From: Bacteroidetes bacterium CG2_30_32_10
GTDB lineage: Bacteria > Bacteroidota > Bacteroidia > Bacteroidales > CG2-30-32-10
Assembly: GCA_001872995.1 (NCBI GenBank)
Contig: MNXO01000122.1
Coordinates: 1-12,425, forward strand
Reading direction: 5' to 3'
Length of the DNA stretch: 12,425 nt
The position numbers and the translations under genes were made by a program. Of this stretch, positions 1 to 5,400 are shown one piece after another (within the stretch, counting starts at the first letter, position 1; every line of letters starts with the position of its first letter). The notes beneath the pieces were generated by a model that saw only the letters and a program-made list of their open reading frames with translations, was not told the DNA's origin and did not search any database.

Positions 1-36
1 TAATTTAAAGATTTTATTTTTAATGAACATAATCGA

Positions 37-390
37 ATGAAATCTATAATATCAATTGTTATAATAGAACTGATAATAATTACATTTTTAAGTTGTCGCC
101 ATAACTGTGACAACATTCACTCAGGTGGTACAATTCATAATAATGGGAAACAAACAATTAATGTTAAAATTTTTACATAACAAGGCGATTCATTAAGTAT
201 TGGTGATATTAACCCTAGTAAGAAATCTAATGAGATTGGTTTACAAGAGGGTAAAACTGAATTTTTAATAGGAGTAGATACAGTTAAATATTTTAAAACA
301 TTTGATTTAGTTAATTGTTACATTTATGATATTCTTATTGATTCGAATTATAAAATCACATTGGATTCTTTGCATTACCAATGGAAATAA
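37..390 (+). pseudogene. Small lipoprotein gene interrupted by an in-frame stop
   Basis: Translation from the ATG at 37 gives a lipoprotein signal peptide: Lys at residue 2, a long Ile/Leu-rich core and a lipobox FLSC with the acceptor Cys at residue 20. A polar tail follows (CRHNCDNIHSGG...). The frame stops at TAA 178-180 after 47 residues, but the same frame is then open for 69 more codons to TAA 388-390 and keeps a protein-like composition (GDSLSIGDINPS, LIDSNYKITLDSLHYQWK). The downstream part has no Met codon, so it is not a separate gene. The simplest reading is a gene of about 117 residues inactivated by one nonsense substitution. Glu at position 11 inside the hydrophobic core is unusual for a working signal peptide and also suggests decay. 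I do not recognise the family. The broken gene ends about 10 bp before the palindrome at 397-440. Confidence 0.6.
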
Positions 391-396
391 AACTAG

Positions 397-440
397 CCCA
401 TAACAGGTGCTTTAAGTATTGAGGAAGCAGGTCGTTAGCG
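397..440 (+). repeat. Short imperfect palindrome, attC-like
   Basis: Outer stem TAAC (401-404) pairs with GTTA (434-437). Inner stem TGCTT (408-412) pairs with AAGCA (425-429). The unpaired spacers between the two stems differ in length (3 versus 4 nt). This two-stem layout with an AAC...GTT outer pair is the general design of integron attC sites, but the site is shorter than usual ones and the core GTTAGCG departs from the GTTRRRY consensus. It lies between the broken lipoprotein gene and the methyltransferase leader. It could equally be a Bacteroidota intergenic repeat. Confidence 0.35.
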
Positions 441-498
441 TTCATGCTAAGAAAAAGACCCGCACTTTAGAAAATGATGCAACTCGGAAAAATATTTG

Positions 499-506
499 TA
501 AATTTG
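499..506 (+). promoter_or_regulatory. Possible -7 box of the R-M operon
   Basis: TAAATTTG matches the Bacteroidota -7 consensus TAnnTTTG exactly and lies 17 nt before the ATG at 524. No convincing -33 TTTG is seen at the usual spacing. Because the DNA is AT-rich, a chance match is quite possible. Confidence 0.3.
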
Positions 507-523
507 AACTTTTAAATAATATT

Positions 524-1600
524 ATGACGACAGCAACAAAATATCAAATATCTGACCCAAAAGAATCTGTTGTAAAAGATTTATTTAACCCTTACAATGT
601 AGGCGCAAAACCGTTTTTAAAATGGGCAGGCGGGAAAGGACAACTTCTTGACAAATTTCAGGAACTCTATCCTGAAAAACTTAAAAGAAAAAAAATCAAA
701 AATTTTTATGAACCATTTTTGGGAAGTGGTGCAGTATTTTTTGACATTGCTCAAAAATATGACATTGAAAGTGCATTTCTTTTTGACATTAACGATGAAC
801 TAATTCTGACTTACAAAGTAATTCAAAAAGATGTTAGTAAACTTATTGATTTTTTGTATCGTTATCAGAAAACTTATTTGAAACTTGACAAAGTGAAACG
901 TCAAGAATTTTTCTACGATCAACGCATAAATTATAACTTACAAAGATTTAACATTGATTATGATAAATATTCTGAAAGTTGGTTCCCGCGTGCAGCACAA
1001 CTTATATTTTTAAATCGAACCTGTTTTAACGGACTATATAGAGTAAATTTAAAAGGCGAATTTAACTCACCTGTTGGCGATTATGATAATCCAAAAATTT
1101 GTGATGAACAAAATCTAATAGCGGTAAATAAGGTTTTAGAAATTGCCGAAATAAAAAAAGCAGACTTTAAAGAAATTGTAACGGATCTAAAGTCAAATTC
1201 TTTTGTTTATTTTGATCCACCTTATAGACCGATAAGTAAAACAGCAAGTTTTAAAGCATATAGTAAACAAGGCTTTGCTGACACAGAACAATTTCAATTA
1301 GCTCAGCTGTTTAAACAAATTGATTTCGAAGGGTCTAAAGTAATGTTGAGTAATTCTGATCCTAAAAACAATGACCCCAATGATAATTTTTTCGATGAAA
1401 TGTATAATGAATTTAATATTGTGAGAGTGCCTGCAAGAAGAATGATAAATTCTAATGCGTTAAAAAGAGGTGAAATAAATGAGATTATCTTTTTTTATTT
1501 GGGCGTTCCCTTACGGGTCTGGCTATCCGCTGTAAGTCCTCGTTTCGCTTCGCTACACTGTGGGCTTTCCACTTATATCCCTAACGCAAAAGCCGCATAG
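524..1600 (+). CDS. Dam/DpnII-family (class alpha) DNA adenine methyltransferase, GATC type
   Basis: Predicted D12-class N6-adenine methyltransferase that transfers a methyl group from S-adenosylmethionine to adenine, most likely in GATC. Visible motifs are the FLKWAGGKGQLL block (residues 31-42, motif X), EPFLGSGAVFF (63-73, motif I, SAM binding), the FNGLYRVN segment (168-175) and the catalytic DPPY (231-234, motif IV). LKRGEINEII near residue 313 matches the end of DpnII-type enzymes. The frame is open back to a TTG at 419, but that would start inside the palindrome. ATG 524 gives a sensible start (358 aa). Family members usually run to about 280 residues and end near residue 325 here. The remaining 32 residues (from G327) are encoded by a GC-richer repeat at 1501-1587. 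The stop lies 2 bp before the next gene, so the genes are probably co-transcribed. The GATC specificity is inferred from family resemblance. Confidence 0.9.
   Translation: MTTATKYQISDPKESVVKDLFNPYNVGAKPFLKWAGGKGQLLDKFQELYPEKLKRKKIKNFYEPFLGSGAVFFDIAQKYDIESAFLFDINDELILTYKVIQKDVSKLIDFLYRYQKTYLKLDKVKRQEFFYDQRINYNLQRFNIDYDKYSESWFPRAAQLIFLNRTCFNGLYRVNLKGEFNSPVGDYDNPKICDEQNLIAVNKVLEIAEIKKADFKEIVTDLKSNSFVYFDPPYRPISKTASFKAYSKQGFADTEQFQLAQLFKQIDFEGSKVMLSNSDPKNNDPNDNFFDEMYNEFNIVRVPARRMINSNALKRGEINEIIFFYLGVPLRVWLSAVSPRFASLHCGLSTYIPNAKAA
1501..1587 (+). repeat. Dispersed-type palindromic repeat captured in a coding region
   Basis: This stretch is clearly GC-richer than its surroundings, begins GGGCGTTCCC and ends ATCCCTAACGC. 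The ends form an inverted pair, GCGTT (1503-1507) with AACGC (1583-1587), and an internal CGCTTCGC is seen. It resembles short intergenic repeats I know from many Bacteroidota genomes (GGGCGTTCCC...GGCTATCCGC...CCCTAACGC). Here it lies wholly within the methyltransferase reading frame and supplies its C-terminal tail. Repeat identity rests on recognition and was not tested by a search. Confidence 0.55.
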
Positions 1601-1602
1601 TT

Positions 1603-2313
1603 ATGAAACAGTATAAACAGGTCATAGACGTGATGGAAAAAAATGGTGGCTTTGCTACTTTAGGTTTTTTAAATCATAATGTTGATGTTTCAAAATGGGA
1701 TAGTAAAACCCCTTTTGCTTCAATTAGAAGAATTGTTCAGGATAAAAAATATTTTTTCAAAATTCGCCCTGGATTATGGGCATTAAAAGAATTTGAGAAA
1801 GAAGTTTTAACGAATTTTAAAATTGAAAAATCAAAAGATAAACAAACTGAATTTAACCATAGTTATTTTCAAGGTTTATTAATAGAGATTGGCAATTTAA
1901 AGGGTTATTATACCTATGTTCCACCTCAAGATAAAAATCGCCTTTATTTAAATCAACCTCTTGGAGAAGTATCAAATACTCCAATAATTTTTGATTTTTC
2001 ATACTCTGAAATTGTCAGTAGGGCAAGAACTGTTGATGTAATTTGGTTTAATCAAAGGAAGCTTCCTACTTCACTATTTGAAGTTGAGCATTCAACTGAT
2101 ATACAAAATTCACTTTTAAAATTTAATGACTTACAAGATTTTTATTCAAATTTTTATATTGTAAGCGCAGTTGAAAGAAAAAGAGAATTTGAAAATAAAA
2201 TTTCTTATTCTGCTTTTAAAGAGATTAAAGAAAGAGAAAAGTTTATTGATTACGAATTTGTATCCAAACTTCATACAAAATCATTTGAACTAAATTCAAT
2301 AGGAACGTTATGA
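1603..2313 (+). CDS. HARE-HTH domain plus restriction-endonuclease-like protein
   Basis: A 236-residue protein with two parts. Residues 1 to about 65 (MKQYKQVIDVMEKNGG..., ending RPGLWALKE) look like a HARE-HTH winged helix, a module found in RNA polymerase delta subunits and in bacterial restriction enzymes. Residues about 85-190 look like a PD-(D/E)XK-fold nuclease: Glu95 in a helix (LLIEIGN), Asp145 in VDVIWF, and Glu160/Glu162 in the strand FEVEHSTDI. The EVEH form replaces the classical ExK, as in related restriction-type proteins where a Lys is not obvious. It starts 2 bp after the methyltransferase stop and overlaps the next gene by 4 bp (ATGA), so translation is probably coupled. The likely role is the DNA-cutting or DNA-reading partner of the methyltransferase. 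Alternatively it could be a regulator of the R-M locus. Cleavage specificity cannot be read from the sequence. Confidence 0.7.
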   Translation: MKQYKQVIDVMEKNGGFATLGFLNHNVDVSKWDSKTPFASIRRIVQDKKYFFKIRPGLWALKEFEKEVLTNFKIEKSKDKQTEFNHSYFQGLLIEIGNLKGYYTYVPPQDKNRLYLNQPLGEVSNTPIIFDFSYSEIVSRARTVDVIWFNQRKLPTSLFEVEHSTDIQNSLLKFNDLQDFYSNFYIVSAVERKREFENKISYSAFKEIKEREKFIDYEFVSKLHTKSFELNSIGTL

Positions 2314-2501
2314 AAAATAATGAATTAATAGAGTTAATAGAGAACCCTGATTTTATAGATTATTATTCTTATAAAGAAGATAAATGGCTTCAAGATGCAA
2401 ATTGGGAGGAAAAGCTTATTGCTGTATTTGGTAGTATTGAGAATGCGGTTAATGAATTTAAAAAAGATGATGTTTTTAATTCAAAAATCAACTTGAAGTA
2501 G
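2310..2501 (+). CDS. N-terminal fragment of a frameshifted restriction endonuclease
   Basis: A 63-residue acidic frame starting at the ATG that overlaps the upstream stop (ATGA, 2310-2313). The usual start overlap shows this is the true beginning of the third operon gene. It has no recognisable domain by itself. Its last natural residues are ...FKKDDVFNSK; the final INLK is read after the frame break. Adding one A to the A5 run at 2483-2487 joins it to the next frame as DDVFNSKNQLEVAVKTVLSG, which would make one protein of about 211 residues. A standalone small protein is possible but less likely. Confidence 0.55.
   Translation: MKNNELIELIENPDFIDYYSYKEDKWLQDANWEEKLIAVFGSIENAVNEFKKDDVFNSKINLK
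2483..2487 (+). other. Frame break in an A5 run of the endonuclease gene
   Basis: Frame 2310 reads TCA AAA ATC AAC TTG AAG TAG and stops. With six A instead of five it reads TCA AAA AAT CAA CTT GAA and runs without a stop to 2944. A one-base loss in the homopolymer explains this. A -1 slip of the Lys codon on AAAA would also give the joined product. Confidence 0.65.
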
Positions 2502-2515
2502 CAGTAAAAACAGTA

Positions 2516-2944
2516 TTGTCAGGAAAGGGATTTGAACTTGTAAAATATAGAGTTTGGGTGAAAAACCAAGAAAAATATGGTAAAGAATTGCTCCTTGAAA
2601 ATGTTCCATTTACTAAAATATATGAACACAAAGGTAATACAGAATTTCTCTTACTTTCTGAAAAATACAAATTAAAAATTCGTATAGAATGTAAATGGCA
2701 ACAGGTTGCAGGTTCAGTTGATGAGAAACTTCCTTATCTTTATTTAAATACAATTGAAGCCATGCCTGAAAACTCAATTATGATTTTGATAGATGGTTTA
2801 GGGTGGAAAACAGGTGCAATTAAGTGGTTAAAGGATGCAGTAAAACAAAAAAAATATACAACTGAAGAAAATAAACATAAAGAAATTTTGGTTTTCAGTT
2901 TGACCGACTTTTTTACTTGGGCAAACAAAACATTTAACCAATAA
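2516..2944 (+). CDS. PD-(D/E)XK restriction endonuclease, C-terminal part of a frameshifted gene
   Basis: The 142-residue frame can only start at TTG 2516. It is really open from 2480 with no ATG, and it reads into the upstream frame as FKNQLEVAVKTVLSGKGFEL. Counting from the TTG, the nuclease core is Glu43 (GNTEFLLL), then Glu58-x-Lys60 in the strand KIRIECKWQQ, the expected D/E...ExK layout. After it come VDEKLPYLYLN, which resembles a conserved segment of restriction-type nucleases, and a buried strand SIMILIDGLGW. The protein ends normally with an aromatic tail at TAA 2942-2944. It is the likely endonuclease of the adjacent GATC-type methyltransferase. It may be inactive because of the frameshift, or the full protein may arise by slippage or simply be hidden by a base-call error. 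I do not recognise a named enzyme. Confidence 0.6.
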   Translation: MSGKGFELVKYRVWVKNQEKYGKELLLENVPFTKIYEHKGNTEFLLLSEKYKLKIRIECKWQQVAGSVDEKLPYLYLNTIEAMPENSIMILIDGLGWKTGAIKWLKDAVKQKKYTTEENKHKEILVFSLTDFFTWANKTFNQ

Positions 2945-2954
2945 AAACAAAATG

Positions 2955-3082
2955 CTAACAAAGTGTATATGCCATAAGGGTTTCTGTTGGTATTCAAGCG
3001 TTGTAGCCCGCTCAAACTTTTGTGTCGGTGGACAGGTAACGACTCCGCAATCCCTTACGGTACATGCACTCAACGGTTGGGA
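2955..3082 (+). repeat. Long imperfect palindrome, attC-like, in the gap before ispG
   Basis: The arm at 2962-2980 (AGTGTATATGCCATAAGGG) pairs with 3052-3070 (CCCTTACGGTACATGCACT) at 15 of 19 positions. Outside the arms are CTAAC (2955-2959) and GGTTGGG (3075-3081), which can pair as AAC/GTT, with uneven spacers of 2 and 5 nt. About 70 nt lie in the loop. Size and layout are within the range of integron attC sites, and GTTGGGA differs from GTTRRRY at one position. The stretch is GC-richer than its neighbours. The rest of the 324-nt gene-free gap (3083-3268) shows nothing firm beyond weak promoter-like A/T motifs. A 74-codon open frame across the palindrome is not believable as a gene. Confidence 0.55.
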
Positions 3083-3268
3083 AAGGATAGGAATAATTTT
3101 TAATAGTAGTCTCGTTGTTAATATTTGTAGTAAATTTCGCCACCAAAAAGCAACCCCAAAAATGATTATTTATTGAGCATTTCATATGGGGTAATAAAGC
3201 AAAAATTAAAAAAAAATAAACACATGAAATAGTGTTATTCCTTTACAGTATTTTGAAACTTTTATTAA

Positions 3269-5206
3269 ATGTCAGAGATAACTAATCTTTCCGAATATAA
3301 CTATTGCAACAATATAAATGCCTATTCTCGTTTGAAAACAAAGGTGGTGAATATTGGCAACACCCCCTTAGGTGGCAATTATCCTATTCGTATTCAATCG
3401 ATGACCAACACCAATACCCTCGATACTAAGGCAACGGTTGAGCAATCGATAAGAATGATACAAGCAGGATGCGAATATGTGAGAATAACGGCACCAGGCA
3501 TCAAAGAAGCAGAAAACTTATTAGAAATTAAGAAGAGTCTTAAGCAAAAAGGATATCATATTCCGTTGATTGCAGATATTCATTTCAATCCCAAAGCAGC
3601 CGAAATTGCTGCTGCAATAGTGGAAAAGGTACGAATTAATCCGGGCAATTATATTGATAAAAAGAGTTCTGCAAAACTCAATTATACGGATGCAGAATAT
3701 AACGAAGAGCTTCAAAAAATTAAATTGGGGATTAGTCCTTTAATCAAAATTTGTAAAGAACATGATACTGTAATTCGCATTGGTACCAACCATGGTTCTT
3801 TATCTGATAGAATTGTCAGCAGATATGGGAACACTCCAAAAGGAATGGTGGAATCGGCAATGGAGTTTATTCTTTTGTGTGAAGAGTTGAATTTCCAAAA
3901 CATTGTTCTTTCTATGAAAGCAAGCAATACCCGTATTATGGTAGAAGCCTATCGTTTGTTGGTAAATAGAATGCTTAAAGAAAATATTAACTATCCATTA
4001 CATTTAGGTGTTACAGAAGCTGGCGAAGGAGAAGATGGGAGAATAAAATCTGCAGCAGGCATAGGTGCTTTGCTTGAAGATGGAATTGGTGATACCATCA
4101 GGGTTTCTCTTACCGAAGAACCTGAGATAGAATTGCCTGTTGCTAAAATTATTGTAGAACGTTATAATAATAGACCACAAACTGAATTTCCTTTAATAGA
4201 AGAACATTTTCAAATTAATCCATTTGAATATACCAAAAGAGAAACAACAACCATCAAACACATTGGTGGAAACAATGTACCCATTGTTATTGCCGATTTT
4301 AGTGACCTAAAAAACATTACTGAAAAAGATTTGACCGCTATTGGATATGAGTTTTCAACTGTTACAAAGAAATGGCTAAAAAAAGATACTGCCAGCGATT
4401 TAATCTATATAGGAAATGCTACTTGTCAATTACCAGATTATCTTCAAATATTGGTTAATTCAGACAATTATAAAGCGAACTTAGGAAAAGACAATGTTTT
4501 TCCAGTTTTCAACAAAAAGACATTTCTAGAAACTAAAATCAAATCAAATACCATTAACTTTATCAGTATTTCATCAAATGAGTTAGATGAGGGTTTTATT
4601 GCACAGTTAAAGCAAGATACATCCATTGTTTTAATAATTGAAACCGATAGTATTGATGGTATGGCTGAACAAAGAAAAACTATTTTTTCGCTAATTGCCA
4701 ATAAATGTAAAACACCTGTAATTATTAAAAGAAATTATTCTAATCAAAGCATTGATAAATTGCAATTATTGGCAGCTATGGATTTTGGTGCCTTATTGAT
4801 AGATGGTTTAATAGATGGGGTTTGGATTGCAGCAGATAAAAATACACCAAGAAATATAGTAAATTCAACCTCTTTTAATATTCTTCAAGCAACCAGAGCA
4901 AGAATTTCAAAGACAGAATACATCTCATGTCCTTCTTGTGGAAGAACCATGTTTAACATTATGGCGGCAACATCCATTATCAAAGCAAAAACCCAACACT
5001 TGAAAGGCTTAAAGATTGGTATTATGGGTTGCATTGTCAATGGTCCTGGCGAAATGGCAGATGCAGATTACGGTTATGTTGGTGCCGGTGCCGATAAAGT
5101 TAATTTATACAAAGGCAAACAAGTTATCAGAAAAGGAATACCAGCTACCATTGCAATAGAAGCTTTAATAGAACTAATTAAAGAAAATGGCGACTGGATT
5201 GATTAA
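3269..5206 (+). CDS. ispG: 4-hydroxy-3-methylbut-2-en-1-yl diphosphate synthase (long form)
   Basis: Cytoplasmic iron-sulfur enzyme of the non-mevalonate (MEP) isoprenoid pathway. It converts 2-C-methyl-D-erythritol 2,4-cyclodiphosphate to (E)-4-hydroxy-3-methylbut-2-enyl diphosphate. Residues about 20-300 form the TIM-barrel domain (PIRIQSMTNTNT, LIADIHFNPKAA, GVTEAGEGEDG). Residues about 320-540 are the extra middle domain found in Bacteroidota, Chlamydiae and plant enzymes, which explains the 645-residue length against about 370 in E. coli. The C-terminal [4Fe-4S] domain has CPSC (Cys554, Cys557), Cys588 in GIMGCIVNGPGE, and the cluster-binding Glu595. All key residues are present and the gene looks intact. 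ATG 3269 begins just before the conserved N-terminus. It stands alone and converges with the flavoprotein gene. Confidence 0.97.
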   Translation: MSEITNLSEYNYCNNINAYSRLKTKVVNIGNTPLGGNYPIRIQSMTNTNTLDTKATVEQSIRMIQAGCEYVRITAPGIKEAENLLEIKKSLKQKGYHIPLIADIHFNPKAAEIAAAIVEKVRINPGNYIDKKSSAKLNYTDAEYNEELQKIKLGISPLIKICKEHDTVIRIGTNHGSLSDRIVSRYGNTPKGMVESAMEFILLCEELNFQNIVLSMKASNTRIMVEAYRLLVNRMLKENINYPLHLGVTEAGEGEDGRIKSAAGIGALLEDGIGDTIRVSLTEEPEIELPVAKIIVERYNNRPQTEFPLIEEHFQINPFEYTKRETTTIKHIGGNNVPIVIADFSDLKNITEKDLTAIGYEFSTVTKKWLKKDTASDLIYIGNATCQLPDYLQILVNSDNYKANLGKDNVFPVFNKKTFLETKIKSNTINFISISSNELDEGFIAQLKQDTSIVLIIETDSIDGMAEQRKTIFSLIANKCKTPVIIKRNYSNQSIDKLQLLAAMDFGALLIDGLIDGVWIAADKNTPRNIVNSTSFNILQATRARISKTEYISCPSCGRTMFNIMAATSIIKAKTQHLKGLKIGIMGCIVNGPGEMADADYGYVGAGADKVNLYKGKQVIRKGIPATIAIEALIELIKENGDWID

Positions 5207-5224
5207 TAATCTATGCTAATCAAT
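5198..5224 (+). terminator. AT-rich hairpin over the ispG stop codon
   Basis: Perfect 8-bp inverted repeat ATTGATTA (5198-5205) and TAATCAAT (5217-5224) with an 11-nt loop. It spans the ispG stop and is followed by A-rich, not T-rich, sequence, so it is a weak terminator candidate at best. Confidence 0.2.
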
Positions 5225-5279
5225 ATAAAACATAAAATAAGTGCCTCCTTTTCTATTTAGCGTTTGCTAGAAAACTCAA

Positions 5280-5400
5280 TGTCAGATAAGAAAACGTCAA
5301 GAATGAGGCTTTCGTAGTTTTGAAAATCAAGTAGTTTACTTGGGTAAATGACTGTTTTCAAAACAAGAGTGACGAAATTATTGGCGTTTTCTTGCTGACA
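5280..5400. repeat. 121-nt nested hairpin between convergent genes
   Basis: The two halves pair in six ordered blocks: TGTCAG/CTGACA (5280-5285, 5395-5400), AAGAAAACG/CGTTTTCTT (5288-5296, 5385-5393), TCAA/TTGG (5297-5300, 5381-5384, one G-T pair), TTTCGT/ACGAAA (5310-5315, 5372-5377), GTTTTGAAAA/TTTTCAAAAC (5317-5326, 5355-5364) and CAAGTA/TACTTG (5328-5333, 5337-5342) around a GTT loop. That is about 41 pairs. The right end touches the stop codon of the flavoprotein gene. It could act as a bidirectional terminator or 3' stabiliser, although neither side has a clear T-run. It could also be the remnant of a small inverted-repeat element (MITE-like). No target duplication is seen. Confidence 0.8.

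Noticed and set aside
419..523. N-terminal extension of the methyltransferase from TTG 419
   Set aside because: It would start inside the palindrome. The 35 added residues are Lys-rich and unlike the family, and ATG 524 gives a natural start.
2310..2501. Independent small regulatory (C-protein-like) gene in the R-M operon
   Set aside because: It has no helix-turn-helix pattern, and the one-base correction joins it smoothly to the nuclease frame.
2740..3073. Two minus-strand open frames opposite the endonuclease
   Set aside because: They are shadows of the plus-strand nuclease gene and the repeat, rich in Phe/Cys from reading A/T-rich complement.
2952..3176. 74-codon plus-strand open frame before ispG
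   Set aside because: It is a translation of the palindromic repeat with Cys-rich, non-family composition, and no start context supports it.
3248..3255. GTATTTTG as a -7 box for ispG
   Set aside because: Two mismatches to TAnnTTTG and only 13 nt from the ATG. Nothing better was found in the gap.
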